From positions 606,501 through 670,500 of the forward strand of contig OX442318.1 of NCBI GenBank assembly GCA_949358305.1: 64,000 nucleotides of DNA, read 5' to 3'. Each line of letters begins with the position of its first letter. Position 1 is the stretch's first letter. Of the stretch, positions 13,506 to 24,882 are shown piece by piece. Source of the DNA: Strigamia acuminata. Taxonomy: Eukaryota; Arthropoda; Chilopoda; Geophilomorpha; Linotaeniidae. The position numbers were made by a program, and so were the translations under genes. The notes under the pieces were generated by a model that worked only from the letters and a program-made list of their open reading frames with translations, was not told the origin of the DNA and searched no databases.

Positions 13506-13590
13506 CGTCAGTCAAAGGTGGAACGCGACAAGGTGACGCTTGCTTCGTCATCAACTTACCTGTGAAATTAAAAAGAAAAGAGACAAAATA
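13506..13590 (-). promoter_or_regulatory. Recursive splice site with RS exon (proximal)
   Basis: On the minus strand a long pyrimidine tract (tctcttttctttttaatttc) leads to acag and then at once gtaagttg. The junction lies between 13560 and 13559. A downstream donor ACG|gtaagg (gt at 13505-13504) would close a 54-base cryptic exon, 13506-13559. The arrangement of tract, CAG|GTAAGT and nearby ACG|GTAAG matches the site at 3646, and both are on the transcribed strand of Onecut. The site is 5.7 kb from the upstream exon, a plausible ratchet step. Confidence 0.6.
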
Positions 13591-13689
13591 ATACAGTGGT
13601 TAATTCTACTCATTGCTATTAGAAACCAACCAATCACCAATCCCCGGGCAACAACTTGCATTTACTCTGCAAGGATTCACATCATTCTG

Positions 13690-14130
13690 TTTACCCACAC
13701 TTTTCATTTACCCCCACACTTGCCAAATAGTTATTTTCATTTATTTTGGTTGAAAAATGATTAGGAAATTCAAAAAATTTAAACAAAAATCCAAAAAATT
13801 TAATTTTTTTGTTGTTGTTATTTACCCCCACTTTTCATGACATTACCCCCACACTTGCCAAATGGTTATTTGCATTTATTTTGGTTGAAAAATGATTGGG
13901 AAATTCAAAAAATTCAAAAGATTCACACAAAAATTCAATTCTTTTTAGTCTTTTACCCCCACTTTTCATAAAATTACCCCCACACTTGCCAAATAATTAT
14001 TTTCATGTATTTTCAATTATTTTGTTTAAAAAATGATAGAAAAATTCACAAAATTCAACAAAATCCCCCAAAAAAATCCCAAAATTCAATTTTTTAATTA
14101 TTTACCCCCACATTTCGAAACAATTAACCC
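13690..14130. repeat. About 130-base diverged tandem repeat x3-4
   Basis: Units carry ttacccccac, then cacttgccaaat, then a ttattttggttgaaaaatgat block. They recur near 13691, 13822 and 13954, with a degraded fourth copy near 14100. Confidence 0.8.
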
Positions 14131-15770
14131 CTAGAATTAATAAAAAAGAAACAATTGCACGTGATTATCGAAGAGAATAATTAAAGGGAAATTAATTTGA
14201 TGAAATGGCGTCGTTTTGATAGAACAACCCTCGAAATACCCCTTTTATTGATGAAAATAAGTGGGGGCAGAAAGAGAGAGAGAGAGAAAGAAAGAAAGAG
14301 GGGTAATGATTTGAGTTCTTGGAACGAAATGTCCGTTGAGGTGTTTCCCAGATCGAAGTCGGGCGACCTTGCCCTTGGCGCCGTCGGGATTACATAGCCA
14401 ATTAAATTGATTGGGAATTGTCGACGCTCTTTCCCCCACCCCCTCATTTAACCCCCTCGTTTCCCACCAAATAATGAACGGAACCCAAAAAAATATTCTT
14501 CTCCACTCGTTGCCACGGCAACGGGCGCGGAAAACCCCAAATTTCAAAACGGGGACAAACACGATTTTTATCCCCCACCCGCCATCTTGGATCGAGCACA
14601 AAAGAAATTCGGGCATTAAAATGATGGAACTTGAGATGATGAGTGTCTTTTCTTGGAGTTTGGGGTTATCGACACGTGGGGGTGTTGATGATGGGGCTCC
14701 TTCGTTCCTTTTTTCCGTCTAATCTGCTTTTATCTTTCCGTGCCATTTACCTTGTTGGTTGGTGCATGTTTTTAATTACCTTTTGTCGATTGTGACGCCA
14801 TTTTGACAAGATGGAGGATGGGAGGGAGGATGGGGCCTTGAGCGAGGCATTCTTTTATCGCGATATGTCCACCGATTGACGACCCCCTCCCCCTCCACCT
14901 CCCCGTTTTCTAGTTTTCCCTCCACTCGTACGATAACCGACCACGAAACGATCGCAGGAAGTAAAGGGGTTGTCAATTGAGCCGCAACTGTCCATTTACA
15001 AGCGCGCCCCGGTGACGTCATCGCGTACGACGTTACACCGCAACACGTTACGAGAGAGAGATAATATAACGGTGCGTGATTTACGGGGAACGAAACTCAA
15101 CATTTGATTCGTATTTAATTTCTACTTCGCATTTTCTTTTCTTTATTTCGTGTTTGGCCGCCATTTTGGAGCGGCCATCTTTGTTTACGTTTTGTGTTAT
15201 TTTCCCCTTCTTTTTCGCGTTTATTTATTCATGTTGACCTTTTCTTATCTGCTTTTCTGACAAGATATTAACATTTAACGTCCAGAATTTCAATTTATAA
15301 TGATTTGTTATTTTTGTTGTTTATTTTTTTTTTACATTTCCGTGTTTGGAGCCCGCCATTTTGTTGTTTCGTTTTAATCATGTTTTCCCAACAAATAATA
15401 TTTAAAATATATATATATAGAAAAAAAAGGAGAAATTTCCAACCCAACTGTCCTTTGTCTGTGGTCGCCATGACTACCAAACACTAACAAACCCCCTCCG
15501 CCATTAGACAGCAACGCAGCGTCGCCCGCCAGGTGATTAACTTCATCCACCCACTCACGTGATACCGCACCTGCCTCCTCCAACTCGTTTCCATGATACA
15601 CAAACCATTTATTTAGCCCAAACTTAAACTTCGACTTAAACTTAACCCGCCGAATAAGCGAGGCACGAGAGAAGACGAACGCTAAACCAAAATCAACCTT
15701 CACCTACATCGCGCTTCGATCCGCCAAAAATCAAGGCCGATGACACCCCAAGAAGAAAATGTCATAATAG

Positions 15771-15863
15771 GATAAATAAAATAAAATTAAATAAAATAAA
15801 ATGTAATAAAATTAAATAAAATAAAATGTAATAAAATGAAATAAAATAAAATGAAATAAAATA
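15771..15863. repeat. AATAAAATAAAATG repeat
   Basis: AT-only tandem repeat with two copies of a larger attaaataaaataaaatgta block. Confidence 0.9.
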
Positions 15864-15889
15864 TTGCCATTTTTTTTTTCTAAAAATTA

Positions 15890-16270
15890 TTTTTGATTAT
15901 TTTCGATTATTTTCTACTATTTTCTAATATTTTCAAAAATTTTCAACTATTTTCGAATATTCTCAATTATTTTCAAATATTTTCAATTATTTTCTAATAT
16001 TTCAATTATTTTCGAATATTTTCGAATATTTTCGAATATTTTCGAATATTTTCGAATATTTTCGAATATTTTCAACTATTTTCGAATATTTTCAACTATT
16101 TTCGAATATTTTCAATTATTTTCGAATATTTTCAACTATTTTCAATTATTTTCTTATATTTTCAATTATTTTCAATTATTTTCGAATATTTTCAATTATT
16201 TTCAATTATTTTCTAACATTTCAATTACTTTCTAATATTTTCAAATATTTTCAACTATTTTCGAATATTT
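15890..16270. repeat. TTTTCGAATA minisatellite
   Basis: About 380 bases of 10-11 base units, ttttcgaatat / ttttcaattat / ttttcaactat, with some local homogenisation (six identical ttttcgaata units near 16011-16070). Confidence 0.95.
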
Positions 16271-17221
16271 TTCTTTCTCGAGTGTGGGTTAACGACACCT
16301 GTGGCTGTTTCCTAATCAAACGCTAATTAGGAGGTTCCAGCGCGACGACGTTGTGCTTCTGCCAATTAAAAATTCACGCGTCCATTGCCAGATGGCGCCG
16401 CCAAATTTTAATTGGTTCGGCGTGGCCATTTTGGACATGACAAATTTTATTCTATTTTTTAAAAAAAAAAAAATTTATTTTGTTTTTTAATTTTTTTCTC
16501 CCTTTTTCTTGCGCACTTTTTCGCGTGTTTACAAAATGGTCGTAATTTACTCGTTGGTTGCTACGGGCAACGGGGCAACGCTGGCTGGTTGACCCACACC
16601 CCCCAGAATCGGATGAAAGGGGGTACGAGGATCAGGTGTAGGAAATTAAATCATTATCGCCGCCATCTTTATTTATTGACGTGGTCGAGGGTGTCCAAAG
16701 AGAGGGTGCAACGAGTGGAGCCACGAGTGACCGTTAGTGTTTGGTTGTCGTGGCAACGGAAGAGAGGAGACGCGTGTTTGTATACAATTATCGGTCATTG
16801 TTAAAGGGAATATTTTTAAGACGTTAAATATTTTCGCAGAAGCGTTCGTGTTTTCCGATGACGTCATGGGGGAAAATGGATGAATGAGTCGGTCGGTTGA
16901 TGCACCAAGGTGAAGCCCAACTCGGGCGGAGTTTTTATGCTTTTCTTTTCTTTTTTCTTTTTAAAGGGGAAGCGAGCGAGCGGGTGGAGTTTGGATGGGA
17001 AGGAACGAATGGGGATGTGTATTGATTTGCGGGAGTTGATAGATAGAAAAAAAGTTCAACAAGTGACCGGTCGTGGTCGTGGTCGTGGATGGGCGACTCG
17101 AATGCTGGATTTCGCACCAAATTTTGCTTGGGCTTTGGCAGTAAATTATTTAATGTGCGTGCTGTGCGCAAAAATACGAAAACGTTCGAATTTTACAATC
17201 TTGTAGGAAATATGTACAAAT

Positions 17222-17600
17222 TTTAGTACGAAAAATTGTTTTACTAAGAAAAATTGTGTTTTTACTAAGAAAAATTGTGATTTTACTAAAAAAAAATTGT
17301 GATTTTACTAAGAAAGTTGTAATTTTACTAAGAAAATTGTAATTTTACTAAGAAAATTGTAATTTTACTAAGAAAATTGTGATTTTATTAAGAAAAATTG
17401 TGATTTTACTGAGAAAAAGTGATTTTACTAAGAAAAATTGTAATTTTACTGAGAAAAATTGTAATTTTACTAAGAAAAATTGTAATTTTACTAAGAAAAA
17501 TTGTAATTTTACTAAGAAAAATTGTGATTTTACTAAGAAAAATTGTGATTTTACTGAGAAAAAGTGATTTTACTAAGAAAAATTATGATTTATACGAAAA
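17222..17600. repeat. 21-base minisatellite TTTTACTAAGAAAAATTGTAA
   Basis: About 18 units of ttttactaagaaaaattgtr. The repeat keeps a frame open as runs of FTKKNCN, but this is a by-product of the period being a multiple of three. Confidence 0.95.
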
Positions 17601-17900
17601 ATCATCTAAAACTGAAAGAATCATGATCCAAAACTGAAAAATCGTGATTTAAAACGGAAAATCATGATCTAAAACTAAAAAATTATGATCTAAAACTGAA
17701 AATCATAATCTAAAACTGAAAAATCATCATCTAAAACTGAAAATTATGATCTAAAACTGAAAAATCATCATCTAAAACTGAAAATTATGATCTAAAACTG
17801 AAAAATCATCATCTAAAACTGAAAAATCGTGATTTAAAACTGAAAAATGTGATTTAAAACTGAAAAATCGTGATTTAAAACGGAAAAACTCACTTAAAAC
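17600..17900. repeat. 20-21 base minisatellite (TCATGATCTAAAACTGAAAA)
   Basis: About 14 units of gatytaaaactgaaaaatcat. It abuts the preceding array but has a different unit. Confidence 0.95.
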
Positions 17901-18754
17901 TGTAAAAATGTAATTTTCTATTTCTACACGAAAAATGTGATTAAATAGGGCAAAATGTGGTTAAACAGTGCAAAATCTGATTCTCTGTCCCAGCAAGAAT
18001 ACTATTTTGGTTGTAAATTGGGGCTAATTGAGGCTTAGATGACGTAACCTAGTTTTTATGTTCAAAAGCGAATGCGAAAGTTTTGTTGGTGATAATAAAA
18101 ACAGGATTAAAAGTGATGTAAAAAAAAGGGAAAAAAATGGCAGTGCGAGATTTAAATGACGGGTAGGTGCAAGTGTGGGGTTATGAGGGGGTGGATGAAG
18201 GAAAGGGGGGTCTCGTTTTCCACTTGGCACGCTCTAGTGCTCTCGAGGCGGCGTCAGTGAAGGAAACGGACCACAACCACTCGCCATGACAGGGGATGGA
18301 GGAGACAAAAGCCGAGATGAGATGAGCAACATTAACTACGAAACTGACCTTGATATTTAAAAAAACAACATTTCTCCAACCCATTATCCCCCGGAACGTC
18401 CACAAACAAATGTAAACAACTTCAAATCAAAACCAAAATCAAAACCAAAATTAATTTTTTTATTTTTTATTATTTTTTTTATTTTTTTTTATTTTTTCAA
18501 AATGGATTTCCATTTCCACGAAAAAAGATTTGCGCGAAAACGGCGCGAGAGGGCGCCGTTTTTCTCTATTTTTATATTTTTATTTTTTAAAAGCGAAAAC
18601 AAAAGAGTGCATGTGCCAATCATAGAAACTCACCTTTTGTGCGAGGGATAATGAGCCACCTCTTTCTCCCCTTCCCCCTCATGGGACTAATGGATACTGG
18701 CACACTGCCAGAGGGGGAACCAACCATTCGTTGGCGACCCCTCTCTCCTTCTCT

Positions 18755-18779
18755 CCTTCTCTCCTTCTCCCTCCCTCCC

Positions 18780-18816
<37 letters not shown>

Positions 18817-18822
18817 TTTCCC
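18755..18822. repeat. CTCTCCTT / (CT)n microsatellite
   Basis: Pyrimidine-only run on the plus strand, read as GAGA on the Onecut coding strand. Confidence 0.9.
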
Positions 18823-19300
18823 CCCACGCGCATGGCGGGTCACAGACTGGTGAATAATGCAGCGGATGCGCGCACACAACAACCCCTTACTTGATTCCCC
18901 CACCCGCGAAACGCAAGTGGAACGGACGGACTCGAGTCGAGCCGAGCCGAGCGAAAATGGCGCAAAAGCGCGTCGTAATTATCGTGCAAATGTTGGGAAA
19001 TAAAAGCGAGTGGCAGGTGTGATTTTGGGCTTTTTGTTTGGACGCGAGTCGCTCGAGCTCCGTCGCCAGGTGAGTGTTTAAAAAGAGTGAGTGGATGGAA
19101 AACAATAGCAGATCGACAGGAAACTGGCTCGCGCCTGCACCTGCGCAGTGGCGCTTCCTGTGCGAGGAAAGCAGGCAAGCGAGGCTGGGCGCGTGTGTGA
19201 ATATATAAAATGTTAGTGAGGAAAGCAGGAAAGCCCAACCCCGAATTAGACCCGAAAATGAAATTAAATAAAATTTAATAAAATTTAATTATGTATTTAC

Positions 19301-20645
19301 CTGCAAGTCTGAGGGCAGACATTCTTTGAAACTCGGGTTCCTGAAGCCACTTCCACATGCGACGAAAAGTCTCCCTGCCCGACTTGAGTTTGCTCCATGG
19401 TTTGGGATTGCGAAGCAGGTCGGACAGCGTGCCTTGGCTCCGGCAGAGGACTCTTTGCGCAAAGATGGCCTGAGGGATGGAATAGCGTTTGAGTTCGGCG
19501 CTAATCCGCTGAGCCAGTTCTTTGGTGTTGATCTCTTCGACTTCGGAACCCGGCGCCCCGGCCGACCCCTGTCCCTGAGCCTGGCCCTGGCCCTGGCCCT
19601 GACCCTGGCCGGGCCCCGTGCTCATGGCCACTCCTCCGACTCCGACTCCGACCCCGACCCCGACTCCGACTCCGACATTAACGTTGACGTTGACGCCGAC
19701 GCCGACGACGACACTGGCAGCTCCTTGCGGTGACACGGACGCCGCCTTGGACGACTGCACGCCGGGCGTGGACGCCTGCGGAGGCGGGCCCTGCGACGGG
19801 CCCTGGGTCTGCGCGTTGCTGATGCTGATGCTGGCCTCCCGCGAGGCCGGCGGCGTGGAGGCGCCCTGCGACGGCGCCAAATGCTGCGGCGGCGTGTGCG
19901 GCGTGTGCAGGCCGTTGAGGCTGGGCACGCCGGCGTTGATGGCGCCGTGCGAGTGCGCGTGTTGTCCGTGGCCATGTCCGTGTTGGTGGCCACCGTGCAG
20001 CGAGCCGGTCGGGCTGGGCGGCGGCTGCAGACCCCGCGACAGCTCCCTGTGCGCGTACGACTCGAATCCGTTGGGCGAGAGCGACTTGGGCGAGTTGAGT
20101 CCGTTCTGCGAGTAGGCGCCGGCGCCCGCGTGAGGCGGCGGCGGCGACAGCGGCGAGTTCTGCTGCAGGCCGAGCGAGCCCAGGCCGCTGCTGCCGGGCG
20201 AGTAGTGCGGCGGACTCATGCCGGGCAGCTTGTCGTACTGGTAGTTGCCCATGGCCATGCCGAGCGCGTTGTTCTGCATGAGCGTGAAGCTGCCGGACAC
20301 GCTGCCCCCCGCGTGCGAGTAGTGGCTGAACTTGTCCGACATGGTCGAGATGGGGGGCAGCGGCTGGAGCGGGGTGAGCGTGGCGTAGGACGAGGCGGTG
20401 CTGAAGCCCGGCGACATGCGTCCGTTGAGCGTCTGGTAGGTGGCCTCGCTCATGGGCGAGCGGTAGTCGCCCGTGTCGATCATGGTGCCAACGCTCACGG
20501 CGACGGCCGAGCGAGAAATGCTGGGCGACAGCGAGTGCGGGCTGATCAGGTCTCGATGAGGAGGATGAGGGTCCACGACCGGGGGCGCCTCTGGTGGTGG
20601 TGAGTCGGGAATCGGTTGATCCGGGAGCTCTCCCATCTCGTCCAT
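19301..20645 (-). CDS. onecut: Onecut/HNF6-type transcription factor, CUT-domain exon (partial)
   Basis: Nuclear DNA-binding transcription factor of the ONECUT class (one CUT domain plus a divergent homeodomain). This exon gives 448 residues from an ATG at 20645 to a phase-1 donor at 19301|19300. Near residues 85-120 it has the conserved ONECUT box around YATLTPLQPLPPIS and a GSFTLM motif. Low-complexity His/Gly, Pro and Gln/Gly stretches follow, with an unusual alternating Val-Gly/Asn-Val run at about residues 315-340. The full CUT domain is at about 370-445 (EINTKELAQRIS... to ...SALRLA). The exon ends exactly where vertebrate ONECUT genes splice to the homeodomain exon, which is outside the window. 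Family members control neuronal, photoreceptor and liver-type differentiation programmes. The very GC-rich exon creates long overlapping frames on both strands that are not genes. X-box-like sites on both sides suggest RFX input. Confidence 0.95.
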
Positions 20646-23353
20646 GATTTGTGCATATTACTCGGATCGAATCGAACACCGATCGAACGAAAACGAGAGC
20701 GAGAAGAGAATCGAACGAGAGTCAGCGCCTCGCCACTACGTTCGCCCGCTCGCACGCCAACGAACCTTTCACCTGCCTCCTGATTGGATGGGTCGACGCA
20801 CGGTTACGCGACCGAAACTCGACGCCACAACTGGTCGCCGTCCATCTTGGGGGCTCTTGTCCATTTGCGCTGCGCACCACTACTCTGCGCAGCCACTCTC
20901 GCAGTCTCGCGCCTGCGCAATCAACTCTCCTTTCTCCCTTTCCTTACTCCCCTTTCGTTGCCACGGCGCCCGCGAATGGAGCACCCCGGCACGAGCACCT
21001 CGTCACGAGCACCCCGACGCTCCAAGCAAGAACCAAATTATAAGAATAATTCAGAATAAACACTTTTATTTCTTTTCCTTCCTCTCCTCATCTGATTCAT
21101 CCAACACACAACACAGAGAGAGAAATATTCCATTTCTGAATTTGCCTATGTAGGGACGTAGGGTTGTCCCCCCTCGATCCCCGGCAGGCGCCAGTGGTGG
21201 GTTGTAATAATTCATGGTTCGGGCTCACGTGCACACGCTTGTCAGGTGCACGAGGTGGACGAGGGGTGCGGGGGAGGTTCGTTTAGTTGTTCGTTTGGGT
21301 CTTTTTATCTGTTCTGTTTGTTTTTTCGCTTCGGTTCGGCTTCGCTGCCGGTTTCCAGAAGCTCCGCCCGCGAGTTGGCTCGGCCGCACGACTCGAGACT
21401 CCTCGACTAGATTAGTTTTGGGACGCTTTTGCGTTGCGTCGTGTCGTGTTGCGTTGCGGCTTTCGTGCTGTTTGCACATTTTACCTTTAGGGGGCGTGGG
21501 GGTTGCCATGGCGACGGGGACCGCGCACTTTGCAACATTCCAGCGACCGACGCCTACGGCCGCGGAAGACGTCGCGTGCACTGGTCACTCGTCGTCATGG
21601 GGACGCCAAAAGGGGGTGGTGGGACATGGGCGGGAAAATTTTGTTCAAAAAAAATGAATTAAGCGGAAGGAAATTTTTTTTTTATTTTTATTTATATATT
21701 TTTTTTTATATTTTTCTTTTTATGCTTTTTTGTTTGGTGTTTACGAGCAGGAGAAAACAATGGCGACTTTTCGCGAATTTGGCGAATTTGGCGAATTTAT
21801 TTATGCGAAATTATCGATTTTTTGCCGAAAGCGGGCTCTGTTACTTTTAATTAACGACACCTCCGAAAAATTCCTAAGGTGGTGAAACCGGAAGTGATGT
21901 CACCTAATGAAAGAAAAGCCGTGGAGGAGCGAGGGAATAATGAAGGACACGAGGGGGCGTTGGTGGCCCGCGTTTCTAATGAGGCCAAGTGGGTTGCCTA
22001 GCAACCAACTCACAACTGGACTGGACATCTCGAGAGAACCGAAAACACCCCCACAAAATGGCCGACGGAACCCCAAAACCGACAAAAAAACGCAATCAAA
22101 ACGAAAACGAGAACGAATCAACGAATGGGCGTCAGAACGCGACATTTTGGCGAGAAAAGGGCGAGAGCGAGCAAAAAAAGTTTTTATGAGCAGAAAAAAT
22201 GCGAAATCCCACAATTCCCGGGCACCTCAAGAGGATTACTCAGTGAGTCAGTCGTCAGTCGGTTGGCGCGGCTGAGCGGGCAAAAAAGGGAGTTGCGTGG
22301 ACGCCGGAAGTGGAAAAGAAAGGAAGAAATGAAAGCGGTTGCAGGAATTTGTTTGTCAAACGCGTGGGCGAAATCGGAGCCAATTAAAAAATATTTTGGC
22401 GCTCGCATTGAAGAGACGCGCGCCCCAAATGCTGGCGTGTGGTTTGGCGTCGTCATGGCAACCGGCCACACTATGCCAGCGCGTTGTCATGGCGACGCCA
22501 GCGCGGGAAAGACACCACCTGCGCCTGGAGCTGCAACCCCACTCCCGGTTGTCATGGAAACGGGGGCCACGGGCCACTAGACGGCTGGGTGCCACTAATT
22601 AGTGGCGACGAAAATGACCACTGCCCGAGTTTTGCATTTTTGGAAAAAATTTATTTTTTTGCGGAAATAAAAATTTTTTTTAAAAAATATTTTTTTTGTT
22701 TGTGTATTTTGGTGCAAGTTTGTGATAAATGAAGTGCAGATGAAGTAGCAGAATTAAATTTAAAAGACAAGAGATTTTGATAGTGAACTTTTGGTGATAA
22801 AACTTCATCAATCACTCGCGGGAAATGTGTCGATGTTTGGGTGTTCGGAGGAAAGTTTTTAATCACCCTTGATTATCTCGAGTTGGAATAAATTTGAATT
22901 CGCACTCCATTAATTATTTCGCTCAATCCGCATTTTTACAAACATGTAAACAAAACAACAAAGGATTAAAATTTCAACCAAAATTTATATCAATTATTGG
23001 ACTTTTTCTTTTCTTTTATATTATTTTTTTAAATTTTTTTATTATTTTATATTTTTTATTTTATTTTTTTTGAAGTGAGTGTCCACTCGTGGACACCATG
23101 ATGGATGTTTTAACAGTCCGTTTGATGGATGACCAAAATGTCCATTGAAATGGATGACCGTTTTGGTAGGGAAATTTTTTATTTTTTTGGTTTTATCAAA
23201 TTTGTTTTTGTTGTGAATTAATTTTTAAGATTTTATTTTATTTTGTTTGTTTATTTTGGTGGGAAATTCGTCTAATTTTACGTCCGATTCGACCGGAGTT
23301 GTGACGTCATATGAGCGTAGTTTGGTTTGGAGCGTCGTTAGTTGTTGAAAAAA
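20646..23353. promoter_or_regulatory. Onecut upstream region / intergenic
   Basis: Upstream flank of Onecut on the minus strand, and 5' flank of TBC1D7. The first 400 bases are CpG-rich, with TGCGCA-type NRF1-like elements (20870-20915) and an inverted CCAAT (gattgg near 20781). Six X-box-like palindromes lie at 21502, 21591, 21993 (GTTGCCTAGCAAC, a perfect RFX site), 22449, 22483 and 22548. From 22620 to 23300 it is AT-rich with poly-T runs and no supportable gene. Confidence 0.5.
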
Positions 23354-24628
23354 ATGGCGGAAGATCAGAGAAATTTCCGATCTTATTATTACTCCAAAGT
23401 TGGTTTTCCGAGCGTGCCGGAGAAGAAATCGCTGGAAATTTTATTTAAAGATAACGAACTCGATGTTTTGAAATTAGCCGAGTTCTGCGCCCGTTTTCCT
23501 CTTCCGTCGGTTTATAGAATATTAACGTGGAAAATACTATTAAGTAAATAAAACGACAACTATAGAAATATTTATTTTATTTTATTTATTTTTGATAGAA
23601 GTTTTACCGAGGTTTCAAAGCAACCACGACTTTGTGTGGAATGTTCGTCGTGACATGTATCTCCAAGCTCACGAAGCAATTTTGTAAAGAATTTCCACTT
23701 TTTTCAATTTTTCCCATAAATAATTTTAATTTTCTTCTTTAAAACTTCAGAGTAATGAATTTAGCAACGGAACAAACTCCATGTCCAATTCGATTCCTCA
23801 AGTGTTACCACCTGGCGGAACAAACACTCTCAATTAATCACGAAAAACAGGTGAAAAAATGTGAAAATTTCAAAATTCCCATTTAAAATTTCTAATTTTT
23901 TTAAGGAAAACGAGCCAAACTCGCAACACTTTGTCGCATTTGCAACGATTTTCTCGCAGTTATGCGACACGGAGGAAGAAGCGTACTGGTTAACGCGCAA
24001 CATGTTCAACGCCGTCAAGAAATATTACGAATTAATACCGAATTTAGTACGAAAAACGAATTAATTATCGTATATACTCGCGTGTAATGCGAAATAAGCC
24101 CCAAAAATTGCGCTAGCTGAATTTCTCACATTACACGCGAATATATACGACAAGTGGAAAAATTTGTAAAGAAAAATCCTCCGTCGACAGATCGAATGCG
24201 CAGAAATGGTTCTAGCCAAAGAAGACGCCGACTTGAGCGAATATTTAACCCGCATGTGTTTGAATCTGCCGTTGACGCAATGGTTCAGCCGCTGTTTCGC
24301 CGACGTTCTCCCCGTCTCGTCGTTAATCCGCATCTGGGACCGCGTGATCGGCGGCGCCATCCTCTTCCTCCCGTACGTGGCCGTCGCGCTACTCATCGGA
24401 CTACGTCGTCAAATAATCGCCGCCAAAAACGTGGAGCAAGTGCTCTCGGCCATCAATAACGTAATTTACACACAAAAATGAAATTGTCGTCGCTTTTGGT
24501 GACCTATTGCGTTGCAGACGTCGCAAGAGACGGCCGAGGTGATCGTCAACATGTCGATCGACGTGAGCCAGAAGTACAGCGCGCAAATCGGGTCCGGAGT
24601 GAACGAAGTATTGAGAAACCGGTCGTAA
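23354..24628 (+). CDS. TBC1D7: TBC1D7-like TBC domain protein
   Basis: Third subunit of the TSC1-TSC2 complex in animals, which restrains Rheb and mTORC1. The opening [18 protein letters not shown] and the [10 protein letters not shown] motif match the TBC1D7 N-terminus closely. Six exons join in frame: 23354-23543, 23602-23683, 23751-23850, 23906-24046, 24191-24460, 24518-24628, giving 297 residues against about 293 in vertebrates. The C-terminal half keeps the family's [15 protein letters not shown] and IWDRVIGG blocks of the TBC fold. TBC1D7 is known to lack the catalytic Arg and Gln fingers of true Rab GAPs, so a scaffold role is expected. Intron 4 carries an 83-base inverted-repeat element. 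It is convergent with RP2, with 254 bases between stop codons. Confidence 0.93.
24068..24150. mobile_element. Miniature inverted-repeat element (MITE-like)
   Basis: Inverted arms of 22 bases, starting tcgtatatactcgcgtg at 24068 and ending at 24150, with one mismatch and a 39-base loop. It lies inside TBC1D7 intron 4. No transposase and no clear target duplication are seen, so it is most simply a non-autonomous DNA transposon remnant. Confidence 0.6.
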
Positions 24629-24882
24629 AACGCCAATTTTTAGAGCCACGTTTAATTATTTTTCTTTTTTTTCTCCCTATTTCTTTCTACAGTGATTATT
24701 CATTAAACAGACATAAAATACTGAACGTTGATCATTGTGTTTTAATAAATTAATCATGATAATGAGTGGACGGTAACGAAAAGCCATTGGAAAAAGATAT
24801 AAAGTAGAAAAAGATAAAAGAAAACGGCGACGACATTGAACGATACGATTCGATTACGATTCGATTCAAGGCACGAATGAAT

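Larger units (their letters stand above)
12330..16757. promoter_or_regulatory. Cluster of ten RFX X-box-like palindromes
   Basis: Fourteen-base imperfect palindromes of the form GTYNYCATGRCRAC occur at 12330, 12789, 13072 (perfect GTTGCCATGGCAAC), 13348, 13405 (perfect GTCGTCATGACGAC), 14509, 15464 and 16744. Weaker versions are at 15587 and 16557. This is the consensus of RFX-family factor sites (X-boxes). Six more lie upstream of the Onecut exon at 21.5-22.6 kb. They are embedded in otherwise unrelated sequence, so they are not copies of one repeat. That they act as Onecut enhancers is inference. Confidence 0.5.
1..19300 (-). other. Onecut first intron (3' part outside window)
   Basis: This 19.3 kb has no exon I can support in any frame. 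It follows the splice donor (revcomp of 19295-19300, gtaaat) of the Onecut CUT-domain exon, so it is read as that gene's intron. The homeodomain exon, which in this family ends in an FFMNARRRS-type helix, was sought on the minus strand and not found, so it should lie beyond base 1. Content: GC-rich and CpG-rich stretches (1-2700, 12000-13500), poly-T/poly-A runs (2980-3190, 3500-3560, 4840-4880), GA/CT microsatellites, AT minisatellites (13.7-18 kb), two recursive-splice-like sites and ten X-box-like palindromes, all listed separately. Open frames here are short, overlap on both strands and show no protein family. A separate non-coding RNA or a gene nested in the intron cannot be excluded. Confidence 0.7.

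Noticed and set aside
1-19300. Onecut homeodomain exon
   Set aside because: I looked for the KRKE...homeodomain...FFMNARRRS pattern on the minus strand and found none, so I treat the exon as outside the window.
19618-20603. Long open frames of 165 and 240 codons on the plus strand over the Onecut exon, and a 333-codon frame on the minus strand
   Set aside because: They are shadows of the very GC-rich Onecut coding frame: Pro/Thr or Arg/Ala-rich, with no family resemblance and no splice or start context.
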